From positions 682,001 through 746,000 of the forward strand of contig OZ252227.1 of assembly GCA_965249175.1 (NCBI GenBank): a DNA stretch of 64,000 bases, written 5' to 3'. Positions 45,576 to 54,965 of this stretch are shown here, piece after piece (the first letter of the stretch is position 1; each line of letters begins with the position of its first letter). Source of the DNA: CAZYFH01 sp965249175. Lineage in GTDB: Bacteria > Acidobacteriota > Vicinamibacteria > Vicinamibacterales > UBA8438. A program made the position numbers and the translations under genes. The notes under the pieces were generated by a model. That model was not told the origin of the DNA. It was given only the letters and a program-made list of their open reading frames with translations, and searched no databases.

Positions 45576-45995
45576 TCACCGACCCATTCGGTACAGCATC
45601 CAGTAGACGACGACCCCGGTGACCGACACGTAGATCCACACCGGTAGCGTCCAGCGGGCAAGCGCCGCGTGACGCTCGAACTGGCGCCGGAGCGCGCGAG
45701 TCAGCGTCATCACCGCCATCGGCACGATCAACGCGGCCAGCACCACATGGCTGATGAGTACGGTGAAGTAGACCACCCGCACGCCACCCTGGCCGGTAAA
45801 CGCCACCGAGCCAACGTTCGCGTGGTAAATAACATATGAAACGAGGAAGAGTGCCGACGTCGTGCACGCGGTCACCATGCACGCGCGGTGCAACGCGACG
45901 CGGCCGCGCCGGATACACCCGTACCCCGCCATGAGGAACAAGGCCGAGATGCCGTTCAACGTCGCGTTGACGCCGGGGAGATCGGTCAGCTCCAT
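45576..45995 (-). CDS. DUF420 membrane protein
   Basis: A 139-aa protein with four membrane helices: LPGVNATLNGISALFLMAGY, CMVTACTTSALFLVSYVIYH, VVYFTVLISHVVLAALIVPM and LPVWIYVSVTGVVVYWMLY. Conserved His residues in HRACMVTA, YHAN and ISHV fit DUF420. The family lies beside cytochrome oxidase and heme A genes and is called CtaM in Bacillus, where it aids caa3 oxidase. It follows ctaB at 13 bp. Confidence 0.85.
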   Translation of the reverse strand: MELTDLPGVNATLNGISALFLMAGYGCIRRGRVALHRACMVTACTTSALFLVSYVIYHANVGSVAFTGQGGVRVVYFTVLISHVVLAALIVPMAVMTLTRALRRQFERHAALARWTLPVWIYVSVTGVVVYWMLYRMGR

Positions 45996-46008
45996 TCACA
46001 ATCCACGA

Positions 46009-46899
46009 TCACATGAACCGCTCCGCGATCAATGACGCCCACAGCAGCGGCAAATAGGCGAGCGATCCGCGAAAGAGCGCGCGCGCTCGGCGAGATGACG
46101 GGCTCAACAGAAAGCCGATGGCCAGCCCGACGAACCCGGCGCCCAGCAACGACGCCAGCGCGAGGTACGGCCACCCTGCCATCCCGATGAGCGCGGGCGC
46201 GAGGCTCATCGGCAACAGTGCCGCTGCGAACGCGACGGCATGACGCGCGGTGCGCCGGCCGTCGGTGTCGAGCGTCGCCACCAGCGGTAATCCGGCGCGC
46301 CTGAAATCGTCCCGATGCAGCCACGAGAGCGCGTGGAAGTGCGGCAGTTGCCAAAGAAAGACGATGCCGAACAGGACCCAGGCCTCGATCGTCAACCCGC
46401 CGCGCGCGGCGGCCACGCCGATTACCACGGGTAGTGCCCCTGGCACGGCGCCGACGACGGTCGCCCAGGCCGTTCGCCGTTTCAACGGTGTGTAGATGCC
46501 AACGTAGATCGCGAGTGTGGCAAGTGCGACCGCGGCCGCGTTCACGTTCGCGCCGGTGGCTAGCTCGACGAGGCCGACGACGCCGAGCGTGACCGCGAAC
46601 GCCCGGCCTTCGCGCGGTGTGACGCGCCTCGTGGGTAATGGGCGTCCCCGCGTCCGATGCATCGCTTCGTCCAGGTCGCGTTCCGCTATCTGATTGAGCG
46701 CCGCCGCGGCACCGGCGACCAGACCGGAGCCGAGCATGACGTGCAGTGTCGTGGCGAGGTCGAGCGGCGCCGGTGCGCCCAGGACGTAGCCGACACCGGC
46801 GGTCACGACGACGAGCGAGTTGAGACGCGGCTTCGTCAGTGCCAGAAAGTCGGTGACACGCCGCTGGTCGGGCGCGACCGCGATTGCCTCACCCTTCAT
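46009..46899 (-). CDS. ctaB: Protoheme IX farnesyltransferase (heme O synthase)
   Basis: A 296-aa membrane enzyme adding a farnesyl group to heme b. UbiA-type motifs: LTKPRLNSLVVVTAGVGY, NQIAERDLDEAMHRTRGRPL (Asp-rich) and YTPLKRRTAWATVVGAVPGA. Nine or so helices fit the family. The start overlaps the ctaA stop by 4 bp, so the two are probably coupled. Confidence 0.93.
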   Translation of the reverse strand: MKGEAIAVAPDQRRVTDFLALTKPRLNSLVVVTAGVGYVLGAPAPLDLATTLHVMLGSGLVAGAAAALNQIAERDLDEAMHRTRGRPLPTRRVTPREGRAFAVTLGVVGLVELATGANVNAAAVALATLAIYVGIYTPLKRRTAWATVVGAVPGALPVVIGVAAARGGLTIEAWVLFGIVFLWQLPHFHALSWLHRDDFRRAGLPLVATLDTDGRRTARHAVAFAAALLPMSLAPALIGMAGWPYLALASLLGAGFVGLAIGFLLSPSSRRARALFRGSLAYLPLLWASLIAERFM

Positions 46900-47873
46900 G
46901 ACCCCGCTCCACTCGGCGCCGCGCCGATCGCGGCAGCCATACGCGCGACGCGACCGGCTGTCACATCGGAGAACCGATGCCGGTGCACGCGTAGGGTCAG
47001 GACGGCGGCGGTGACGAGCAGCGCGCCGCCGGTCGTCACGTGGGCCGTGTTGATCGCGACGTGCTTCGCGCTGAGCACGGTCCAGGCTCCAAGCCCGATC
47101 TGGGCCAGCACGAGCGCCACGAGCAGCACAGCCGGTCGGGCCAGCTCACGGCGCGCGCCGTGGTGCGACAGCACACGACCGGCCGTCACGAAGATGGCGG
47201 CCGTGACGACGACGGCGCCGACGCGGTGCGCGAAGTGAATCCCGATGGCGAAGCTCCATGTCGGCGGGAGGAGGTGCCCGAAGGCGAGCGGAAAGTCCGG
47301 TATCGCCAGTCCGGCACCCGTGTGGCGCATCGTGGCCCCGAGCAGAATCTGCCCGAAGATGATCGCCGGAGTCAGCAGCGCCAGCCGCGCGAGGGTCCCG
47401 TCCCCCACCGGTGCGGACCGATCGTAGTGGGCCAGCCACCCCGGCGAGGTGAAGATGGCAAGGCTGACGATCAGCACGAAGAAGACCTGGGCCAGTGCCG
47501 CGTGGCCGATCGAGATGGGCGCTGGCAGGAAGAAGAGCACGGTGAGGCCGCCCAACGCCCCCTGGACGATCACCGCCCCGAGTGCGGTCCACCCGAGCCG
47601 TCGCACCCACGGACGAGGTTCTCCACGCGAGAGCCACACCGCCAGCCCGATCGTGAGGAGACCGACCGCGCTCGCGATCAACCGGTGGCCGTGCTCGTAG
47701 AAGATCCCGCCGACCATCATCGACGGCGGGAACGAGAACATGAAGTAGCCGTACGTGTTCGGCCAGTCGGGGACGGAGAGACCGCTGCCGGTGCTGGTGA
47801 CGAGCCCCCCCGCGGTGACGAGCAGGAGCGATGCCACCGCGAGGAGTCTTGTATACGGATGCAGCCAGCGCAT
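46896..47873 (-). CDS. ctaA: Heme A synthase
   Basis: A 325-aa, eight-helix protein oxidising heme O to heme A. Seen: LVTAGGLVTSTGSGLSVPDW, FYEHGHRLIASAVGLLT (heme His), ATMRHTGAGLAIPDFPLAFG and HFAHRVGAVVV (second His pair), and SAKHVAINTAHVTTGGALL. Start choices are 47879 (MPMRW) or 47873 (MRWLHPY); the upstream frame is arginine-rich. A hairpin separates it from the upstream lipoprotein gene. Confidence 0.92.
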   Translation of the reverse strand: MRWLHPYTRLLAVASLLLVTAGGLVTSTGSGLSVPDWPNTYGYFMFSFPPSMMVGGIFYEHGHRLIASAVGLLTIGLAVWLSRGEPRPWVRRLGWTALGAVIVQGALGGLTVLFFLPAPISIGHAALAQVFFVLIVSLAIFTSPGWLAHYDRSAPVGDGTLARLALLTPAIIFGQILLGATMRHTGAGLAIPDFPLAFGHLLPPTWSFAIGIHFAHRVGAVVVTAAIFVTAGRVLSHHGARRELARPAVLLVALVLAQIGLGAWTVLSAKHVAINTAHVTTGGALLVTAAVLTLRVHRHRFSDVTAGRVARMAAAIGAAPSGAGS

Positions 47874-47909
47874 GGGCATGGCCGGTCGCGCTGCGAGCGG
47901 ACGGCGGGC

Positions 47910-47934
47910 GCCGGCGGGCTGTCGACCCGCCGGC
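47910..47934 (-). terminator. Hairpin between lipoprotein gene and ctaA
   Basis: GCCGGCGGG (47910-47918) and CCCGCCGGC (47926-47934) form a perfect 9-bp stem with a 7-nt loop. It may end or attenuate transcription from the lipoprotein gene before ctaA. No T-run is present. Confidence 0.4.
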
Positions 47935-47957
47935 ACCACCCGGGATTACACGATGTG

Positions 47958-48722
47958 CTAGCCGACGGTAAAGGTGAACGAGACGTCGGCCGTGGCCCCT
48001 TCGCCAACAGTGACGTTCTGCGTCTGTGTGCCCAGTTCCTCGTGCCACGCCTCGACGACGTAGTCACCCGGCGGGAGCGTGCTGATGTCGAACGACCCGT
48101 CGCCGCCGCTCACGGCGAAGAATGGGTGATCGACCACTCCCACGTAGGAGTTCATCCAGCCGTGCACGTCGCATTTGAACGGGACCATCACCTCAGCGGT
48201 GTCGAACGTCCGGTCGAAGGTCATGCCCTGGATCGGCTGCCCGGTGTTGAACTCAGCGTTCGCCGTCGGCGTCGCGTGGATGTTGTGCAGCGTCGGGTCG
48301 CCGTTGTGGACCTGGAGCGTCTGGCCCACCTGGATACCAAACACATGCGGCGTGTAACGGCAGCCCTTCTGGTCGAGGACCACCGTGTCGGAGGCCGCCG
48401 GGAACGACCCCGTGAGCCCTTCCTTCACGTAGACGAACACGTTGCCTAGGCCGCCGCTGCCACCCACGACGTAGTAGTTCGTCTCGGTATTCGTCGCTTC
48501 CTTCGAGCAGACCGGATCCGAGTTCATCCGGATGGTCTCGGCCGCGGGAGGCGTTCCCTCGAGCATGATCGACCCGGTGATGTTGCCCGCCGTTGCGGGA
48601 TCGAACGCCGGGGCGGCCGGCGCTGCCGGCGCGGCCGGAGCATCCGACCCACCGCCGCCGCAAGCGACAGCGGCGGACAGCGCGAGGATTAAGACGAACG
48701 CCCAGATGGGTCGGTGTTGCAT
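47958..48722 (-). CDS. Lipoprotein with cupredoxin-like domain
   Basis: A 254-aa protein. Lipoprotein signal: IWAFVLILALSAAVAC, lipobox AVAC. A low-complexity Pro/Ala linker follows. The folded part reads GNITGSIMLEGTPPAAETI, VFVYVKEGL, HVFGIQVGQTLQVHNGDPTLHNIHA and FKCDVHGWMNSYVGVVDHPF: the HN-x-H and CDVHxWM text recalls type-1 copper ligands (His, Cys, His, Met). It is the first gene before ctaA-ctaB-DUF420, so a role in periplasmic redox or copper delivery to the oxidase is inferred. Confidence 0.82.
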   Translation of the reverse strand: MQHRPIWAFVLILALSAAVACGGGGSDAPAAPAAPAAPAFDPATAGNITGSIMLEGTPPAAETIRMNSDPVCSKEATNTETNYYVVGGSGGLGNVFVYVKEGLTGSFPAASDTVVLDQKGCRYTPHVFGIQVGQTLQVHNGDPTLHNIHATPTANAEFNTGQPIQGMTFDRTFDTAEVMVPFKCDVHGWMNSYVGVVDHPFFAVSGGDGSFDISTLPPGDYVVEAWHEELGTQTQNVTVGEGATADVSFTFTVG

Positions 48723-48859
48723 TGCGCTTCTCCTACACGAAGAGTGGGAATGAGAGAAGCCTGCAGGACGGTGCGAGTGCCTCTCTCACGATACGTGTCT
48801 AACCGAGCGATTATACGCGAACTGGACCGGGAAGCGAGCAGCTCGCTGCCGGAGCCGCC

Positions 48860-48878
48860 GGCGGGCTGCTAGCCCGCC
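48860..48878 (-). terminator. Hairpin at the M23 gene stop
   Basis: GGCGGGCT (48860-48867) and AGCCCGCC (48871-48878) form an 8-bp stem with a GCT loop; the stop codon of the peptidase gene (48869-48871) lies at the loop. It resembles the hairpin at 37322. Confidence 0.4.
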
Positions 48879-50257
48879 TCGCGGAGTTTCCGCAGCACCC
48901 GGTCCTCGATCCAGTGCTCGTCCCACCACTCGACAGGTGTCACCGGGCGCCCGTGCAGCAGCATGGTGAAGTGCAGGTGGTCGCCTCCCGCAAGACCCGT
49001 CTGTCCGCTGAGCCCGATCGGCTCGTCCTGGGTCACGTCGTCGCCGACGGTCACATCGATCGACGACAAATGGGCATACAACGACTGCAGCCCCATGCCA
49101 TGGTCGATGATTACGCAGTTGCCGAAGATGCCGAGGTAGTCCGCGTAGACGACCCGCCCGGCGTTCGCCGCGTGGATCGGGGCGTTGGCCGTCGACGCGA
49201 GGTCGAAACCGAGGTGCACCTGCTGATCGACTTCGATGCCGTCATGGAGATACGTCCGATGATCCGCGAAGCCCGATTCCACCTGCGAGTTGGTGAGCTG
49301 CCGAAACGGGCCGTTCCACAGCCAGACGTCTGCCGTCGTCGCGGCTATGGCGGCAATCGTGTCGCGGTTAAGGCGCCGGAGCTCGCCGTTGACGAACAGA
49401 TAGACATCGAGCAGGTTCGCCTCGTTCGACCCGGCATCGACGTCCTCGTCGGCCAGCTCCGGCGCGCGCGCAGCGATCTGCGGCACCACGCGCCGCAGGA
49501 ATCCCTCGCTCACTGGGATGCGCGACCGACGAAAGCGCTTCTCGAAGATCCGGTAGTCGAAGTCCGCACGCGCCTCGTTGCCCGCCGGGTCGCGGGCCCA
49601 GAGATCGATCGGCGTCGCGAGATCCTGGTCGTGCGACAGCGCGAAGAACGCGACGCGTAGGTTATCGTCGCCGTCGAGACCGGCGCCCGCGGCCGGATAC
49701 CCGGGATAGTGCCGGTCACCGACGCGCACTCCCGACTCGGCGTCGTCCGGTGTGACGCGATACACGATGAACTCGGCACCGCCGTGGTTGATGTAATGGA
49801 ACCGCGACAGCGGCATCAGCCTGGGCGGGTCGAGTCGCACCTCGACCTCGACCGCGGCTTCGGACGAGCGTTCACGCCAGCCGAACAGCACGGGTCTGGT
49901 GGCCGTGACGATCACGCGCGCCGCGCCGGCGCGGAGGTCGGGGTGGCTTTCGCGGTCGAAGCGTCGTGTGATGCGGATGCGCGTCTCGCTGTCCTGGCGG
50001 ACGGCGGCGGCCTCTGGCGGCCCATCGAGCGAGTACAGGGGATACCGAGCACCGTCTTGCTCGACAACCGCGTCGAGCGCCGTGAGCGCACCGTCGGGCG
50101 CATCGACAGTCGCCTCGAAGCTGGCCGAGCGGCCGATGAATCGATCGGGTTGGGCGATCTCGATGGTGGGTCCGTCGGCCCGGCCGGCCGATACCCAGAC
50201 GGCGCTAGCGAGAGCGACGACGAGGGCGACGATCAGGCCGCCGATGATGCGAGCCAC
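48869..50257 (-). CDS. M23-family metallopeptidase
   Basis: A 462-aa protein. One N-terminal hydrophobic helix (IIGGLIVALVVALASAVWV) anchors or exports it. A long beta-rich region follows. The M23/LytM domain is C-terminal: DQQVHLGFDLASTANAPIHA (HxxxD), CVIIDHGMGLQSLYAHLSS (HG..AH) and GGDHLHFTMLL (HLH). All zinc ligands are present, so it is probably an active peptidoglycan endopeptidase. It stands alone before the tRNA-Glu. Confidence 0.9.
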   Translation of the reverse strand: MARIIGGLIVALVVALASAVWVSAGRADGPTIEIAQPDRFIGRSASFEATVDAPDGALTALDAVVEQDGARYPLYSLDGPPEAAAVRQDSETRIRITRRFDRESHPDLRAGAARVIVTATRPVLFGWRERSSEAAVEVEVRLDPPRLMPLSRFHYINHGGAEFIVYRVTPDDAESGVRVGDRHYPGYPAAGAGLDGDDNLRVAFFALSHDQDLATPIDLWARDPAGNEARADFDYRIFEKRFRRSRIPVSEGFLRRVVPQIAARAPELADEDVDAGSNEANLLDVYLFVNGELRRLNRDTIAAIAATTADVWLWNGPFRQLTNSQVESGFADHRTYLHDGIEVDQQVHLGFDLASTANAPIHAANAGRVVYADYLGIFGNCVIIDHGMGLQSLYAHLSSIDVTVGDDVTQDEPIGLSGQTGLAGGDHLHFTMLLHGRPVTPVEWWDEHWIEDRVLRKLREAG

Positions 50258-50331
50258 CGGCTCTAATCATAGCGCCGGTCATTGACCCGAAAAATTGTTG
50301 GTTGCTAGAATTGACGTCTCGCGCGGTCTGT

Positions 50332-50406
50332 GGCGGTATCGTCTAGGGGTTAGGATACGTGGTTCTCAGCCACGGGACCGGGGTTCGATTCCCCGTACCG
50401 CTACCA
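50332..50406 (+). tRNA. tRNA-Glu (anticodon CTC)
   Basis: Seen directly: acceptor GGCGGTA pairs with TACCGCT (one G-U), D-arm with GTCTAGGGGTTAGGAT, anticodon arm GTGGTTCTCAGCCAC (anticodon CTC), T-arm CGGGGTTCGATTCCCCG, discriminator A and encoded CCA. The 3' half overlaps the end of the serine recombinase frame on the other strand, marking it as an integration site. Confidence 0.95.
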
Positions 50407-50410
50407 ACGC
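50366..50410. other. Probable island attachment site (left end)
   Basis: The recombinase frame enters the tRNA-Glu 3' half here, and low-GC accessory genes begin right after. This fits an att core in the tRNA 3' end. No second copy of the tRNA 3' end appears in the window, so the other end is to the right of 64000. The exact core is not known. Confidence 0.5.
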
Positions 50411-52069
50411 TTTTTTTATTTGGGGAATCCCCCAGAAATACTTCTCCAGCGTCGCCTGGCCGGCGAACTCGTACCAGCGGTCCGCTCCGTCGGACCGTGG
50501 AATAAAGGCCAGCCGGTCATCGAGCACCTTTCGCAGCAGCTGCCGCGTCAGCGCGGTGCTCTGCCCGAGCAGGCCGCGCCACTCGTCGAGGTGGCGGAGC
50601 GCCTCGGCGCTGAGGGCTTCGGGCTTCTCCGGACAGGGCGGCTCGTCGAGCGCCCTCAGCTCGGCGTCGACGTGCTCGCGTTGGGCCTCGCGCTCCCGGA
50701 TGGCCGAACGGAGCGAGTGGCTCGCCTCGCCCTCTGCGATGGCGGTCGTGAGCCGCACCAACTCGGCGTCGAGCTTCCCGAGTGTCGCCCCTAGCCGGCT
50801 GCGCCGCGCCTCGGAGTCTGGCGACGGCTCGTCCCCGCGCGCAAACATCCGCTCGATTGCGGCCTCGACGACTTCGGGCGTCAGCAGCTCCTTTTCCACG
50901 GCGTCGAGCACGGCCGCGTCGGCCATGTCCATCGGTATCTCTAGGTCGTTCGCGCACACCGTATCGCCACGTCGCCAGTTGGCACCGCAGGTGTAGAAAT
51001 AACCGCGCCGAGAGCCATAGCGGCGCGGGCGGGCCATCAGCCCGGAGCCGCACTCCCCGCAGACCGCCATCCCGACCAGCAGGTAGTTGCTCTCCACGCC
51101 GTTGGTTGGACGGCCCCACACGCGACCGTCTGTATGGCGGAGGTAGGCGCGGCGCGATGTCTCAAGCCGGTTGTGGGCAGCGGTCCACTCGTCGTCGGAG
51201 ACGATGCGGAGTTCCGGCGCCGAGGCGCGGACCCATTCCGATTCCGGGCGCGGCTGTGATTTCTTTTGCCCCCACTTGTCCCGCTTTTTGGTCTTGCCCC
51301 ACACAATCTCGCCCCGGTAAAGCGGCCGGTACAGGACTTCGCGGACACTCGACGGCGCCCAGCCGCGGACATGGCCCCGTCGGGGCTGCGGGTTGGGAGC
51401 CCCCTCCGCGTTTAAGCGCTTGGAGATGCGCCGCAAACCGGCGCCGCGAGCGCAGGCGCCAAATATGTCCCGGACAACTTCGGCTTCGGCGTCCTTGATG
51501 TGCAGCCGGACGCACTGTCGGACCCGTTTACCCGCCGCATCCGGCTCGCCGAATTCCTCAACGCGGTCGTAGCCGAACACGGTGCCGCCACACCAGTGCC
51601 CGCGGCGGGCCCGTTGAGTCATCGCGTCGGTCACGCGCTGGCGCGCCTTGTCGCGCTCCAGCTCGGCGCCGAACGTCTCCAGCGCCATCATCGCCTTCTC
51701 GATGGGCGAGTCTAGCGTCCGCTCCTTGTCGTCTAGGTAATAGAAGACGCGGACACCGGCCGTGACAAGCTGCTTCAGGGCTCCCATCGTCTCGACCATC
51801 TCGCGGCCGAGCCGCGACTCCTCCGACATTACGAGTGCGTCGAACGGCACCTGCGGAGTCAGGACGTTCATCAATCGCATGAATCCGGGGCGGTTCGCGA
51901 ATTCTGCGCCAGAGACGCCGTCGTCGACGTAGACATGGTCCTCGGCGACGGTCCAGCCCTTCTTCATCGCGTAGGCCTTGGCGTGCTCGACCTGTCGGGC
52001 AACCGACCTGGTCTCTCCAGCGACGCCGCCCTGGTCCGTGCTCTTGCGGGCGTAGATGGCGACAATCAT
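50366..52069 (-). CDS. Large serine recombinase (integrase)
   Basis: A 567-aa recombinase. Catalytic domain: IVAIYARKSTDQGG (nucleophile Ser near 10) and SEESRLGREMVETMG. Recombinase domain: GAGLRRISKRLNAEGAPN and SVREVLYRPLYRGEIVWG. Zinc ribbon: CGECGSGLMARPRR with FYTCGANWRRGDTVC, then a coiled-coil (EREAQREHVDAELRAL). The last codons read VAVRGIEPRSRG because they run through the antisense of tRNA-Glu. It would integrate and excise the island. The C-terminus in the excised form would differ. Confidence 0.92.
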   Translation of the reverse strand: MIVAIYARKSTDQGGVAGETRSVARQVEHAKAYAMKKGWTVAEDHVYVDDGVSGAEFANRPGFMRLMNVLTPQVPFDALVMSEESRLGREMVETMGALKQLVTAGVRVFYYLDDKERTLDSPIEKAMMALETFGAELERDKARQRVTDAMTQRARRGHWCGGTVFGYDRVEEFGEPDAAGKRVRQCVRLHIKDAEAEVVRDIFGACARGAGLRRISKRLNAEGAPNPQPRRGHVRGWAPSSVREVLYRPLYRGEIVWGKTKKRDKWGQKKSQPRPESEWVRASAPELRIVSDDEWTAAHNRLETSRRAYLRHTDGRVWGRPTNGVESNYLLVGMAVCGECGSGLMARPRRYGSRRGYFYTCGANWRRGDTVCANDLEIPMDMADAAVLDAVEKELLTPEVVEAAIERMFARGDEPSPDSEARRSRLGATLGKLDAELVRLTTAIAEGEASHSLRSAIREREAQREHVDAELRALDEPPCPEKPEALSAEALRHLDEWRGLLGQSTALTRQLLRKVLDDRLAFIPRSDGADRWYEFAGQATLEKYFWGIPQIKKALVAVRGIEPRSRG

Positions 52070-52105
52070 GGCGTGCTCCTCGACGAGAGTCAGGACGCTA
52101 GGTCC

Positions 52106-52294
52106 TCAGGATCTCCGGCGCCCTTTCGCGGGCGCTTTCCGCGGGAGCTTCGCCCTCAGGTCCGTGCGGGTACCCCGGCGTTCGTCCCAACGTGCGCTCT
52201 TGCATCGCGGGCATAACCGAACGTCGGCCTGCCGCGGCACCCAACTATGCTGGCACCGGAGGCACGTCAGAATCGGAACACGGACCTTTACCAC
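52106..52294 (-). CDS. Small zinc-ribbon protein
   Basis: A 62-aa protein with CLRCQHSW and CPRCKSARWDER: two CxxC knuckles for one zinc. A very basic tail follows (KLPRKAPAKGRRRS). Such proteins may bind nucleic acid. It starts with GTG at 52294 and lies 36 bp before the recombinase in the same direction, so it may be co-transcribed with it. Confidence 0.65.
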   Translation of the reverse strand: MVKVRVPILTCLRCQHSWVPRQADVRLCPRCKSARWDERRGTRTDLRAKLPRKAPAKGRRRS

Positions 52295-52642
52295 CCTCTA
52301 TAAGTTTACCTATGAGTACACTCAAAGGCAAGCGAATGTGTCCGCCTAAACGTTGTATGAGGCTCTTTAGAGTCAGGCGGAGACGGCAGAGCTAAACGGT
52401 GGCGGGGGCCGCGTTACGTGTCTCTTCCCGAGCACGACTCCACCGGATTGCTTCCGGGCGGGTTCCCCAGCGACGTCGTGACGCTCGATGGTGGCGTGCT
52501 GCAATTGATCTCGGGAGGGGACTCGACTAGGTTGATAGGGTCTCGCCGTCTACGTCGACTGTCCAGCGGACCGAATCTTGCGCAGAAGCCTTCGAGCGCA
52601 GCCCGAACGCGGCGGCACGGCCGGTGTCGTCAGGTGAAGCGA
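52295..52642. other. Gene-free stretch before the SIR2-like gene
   Basis: No believable gene. The open frame from 52418 exists, but its first 75 codons are arginine-rich with no protein-like pattern. Here GC falls below the flanking core genome. It should hold the divergent promoters of the zinc-ribbon and SIR2-like genes. Confidence 0.4.
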
Positions 52643-54957
52643 ATGGCACAAACGGGATTCCTCGCGCTACGAAAGGACACTGTCAGCCGCCTCGGCCCCG
52701 ACGATCTAAGGACTGTCCTACGAAGTCGGCCCGGCTTGCTCCTAGGTCCAGAGTTCACAATGGGTAAAGGAGCGTTAGAGAGTCTTGATACGAATCTGGC
52801 GACGACCTTTGATGTGCCCATACAGGACAACTACTGCTCGACTGCGGACATCGCGCTCGACGGGGGCCACTCCGAACAGGCAATCAAGACCGAGATTAGG
52901 CGCTTTATCGCCGGGCTCAGCCCGCACGGCCAGCTCCACCGCCTGACACAGGTTCGGTGGACCGCCGTGATCTCGGCGTGCCTGGACAGCTTCTTCGACC
53001 AGGCGTTCCAAGATGCCACAGACCAACGGCCGACGGCTCAGGCCGTTACCGTGCTTAGTGAGCCTTCTCTGTCGTTGCCTCCCAGACATATTCCCGTCAT
53101 CAAGCTCCTCGGCAGCGTTCATCGCGACGACTTCGTCTTCTCGACCGTGTCCTATACAACGAGACGTTCGTCATGGCAGCGAGCCGCGCGTCTGCTTGCC
53201 GACAGGCTGCGGGGCGCTCCTCTGGTCACCCTAGGAATGAGCGAGTGTCCGTGGGTGCTCGTCGACTTGCTGGGTGTGATGACTGCAGAACAATCCTCGA
53301 CTCCGTCTACGCTCATCTTCACGGAAACCGACTCGCTGAGTGAAGACTCTAACGTCCGACGATTTCTAGTAGACCGTGCGAGCTTAGTCCTGGCCCCGTC
53401 GATTGCGGCGCTCGTCGGTTCGGCAGCCGCGGCCGAGGACGCGGCGCGGCAGGATCGCCTTCCGTACGAAGAACCGGAACACGCCGTCGCGAGAGCGCTG
53501 ACTGGGTACGCTGACTTCGTGACGGTCGTCAACGCGCAGCTTCGGAGTGCTGTCGCACTCGAGGAAACGAACCGACTTCACGACCTGCTTTTCTCGCCGT
53601 CAGTTCCAAAGTGGGATCCTTGGGTGCATCGACTGGACTTCGAGCGAACCGTGACTCGGGAATTGGTTGCCGACGTGCAACTACTCTCCGCGTCAAAAAC
53701 CGCTGGTTCCAGCGCGTGCGTCCTTATCGGGGCGTCCGCATCGGGCAAAACGACGGTGCTGAAGCGAGTGGCTCTTGAGTTAGCTCGACAAGACGAACTC
53801 GTACTGTGGCTCACTCCCTGGTTCTTTCAAGACACGGTTCACGTGCTTCTCAACGTTTTTCGCGCTATGGCTCAGTCGCTTAGCCGAGGAGCCAACAGGG
53901 CGGTCATAGTAATGGACGACCCCGTGGCTTTCGGAGCGTTAACACCAAGCGATGTCATCCGCACGGCCGAGTCGGTCCAGCTAGAGGTCGTGTTGCTCGG
54001 AGCCGCAAGGACTAGCGACTGGGAAACCCGTGACGAGCGAGAGTTCGGCGGGCCGGTGCCGGTAATTCGCTACGAGCTCGCCGACACGTTCGACAACGAC
54101 GAGTGGGACGCGCTCCCACCCTACTTGGCGAAGCTGGGAATCTTTAGTTCAGAGGACAGTGCACGAACCGCGGTTGGGGCCCGAACGTCAAGGGAGGCCC
54201 GGGACACGCTGAGTCTGCTGTACTTGTTCCTTCCGGGAAGCCAGGCGGCGATAGCATCGTCGATTAGAGACGAGTACTTTAGGCTTGGCGACTCCTCGCC
54301 TATTACTAGGGTTCTGGTTGGAAATGTCGAACACTCGTCTGAGTTGGCCAAACGTGCGTACGAATGTACGGCCGTAGCGGGTCATTACAATTCTTCGCTA
54401 CCCGTAGAAGTGCTCGTGTCCACGTTGGGAGTAGGCTATGACGAGTGGCTAGAAACCGCGTCGACCGAGGGCCCGATCTGGGGACTCCTGTACGCTGACA
54501 CGAGCCCGCGGGAGGAAACCCTATTTTACAGAACAAGGAATGCGGTCGTCACAAGAGTAGTGCTCAACATCCTGAATGGCGGAACCTTTAGCCACTCCGG
54601 TGAGGTGCGGGTGCTCACGCATCTACTGAGTTCATGTACCGGCTCGTTGCCGGCCTACAGGGAGTTCTGTGTTAGGACTCTAGTCCCTAACGACAAGCTT
54701 CGACGTTTGGAGTATGACGAAGGGCTTCGGCTGTACGACGCTGCGCTGGATGCGCTGCCGCTCGATGACCGAACTTTGCTGCACCACAAGGGATTATGGA
54801 TCAAAAATCGGGGCAGTGACCCCGTTGAGGCTCGACGGATTCTGCTTAGCGCCCTCGAGGCGAAGGAACATCCGTACGCGTCTAAAGGCGAACCTAGCGA
54901 GCATATCTACACTAGCCTGGCAGCGAATGAATTGGACGCACTCGACCAGCGGGCCGT

Positions 54958-54965
54958 TTCTTTGG
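54958..54965 (+). repeat. Target-site duplication, left copy
   Basis: TTCTTTGG here and at 56415-56422 exactly flank the ISL3 element. An 8-bp duplication is the rule for ISL3 transposition. Confidence 0.9.

Noticed and set aside
50366..50406. The GIEPRSRG ending as a real conserved integrase motif
   Set aside because: It is simply the antisense translation of the tRNA 3' half, a known pattern for frames running into tRNA genes.
52418..52642. Longer start for the SIR2-like gene
   Set aside because: The 75 extra codons look non-coding, while ATG 52643 has a ribosome site and opens protein-like text.
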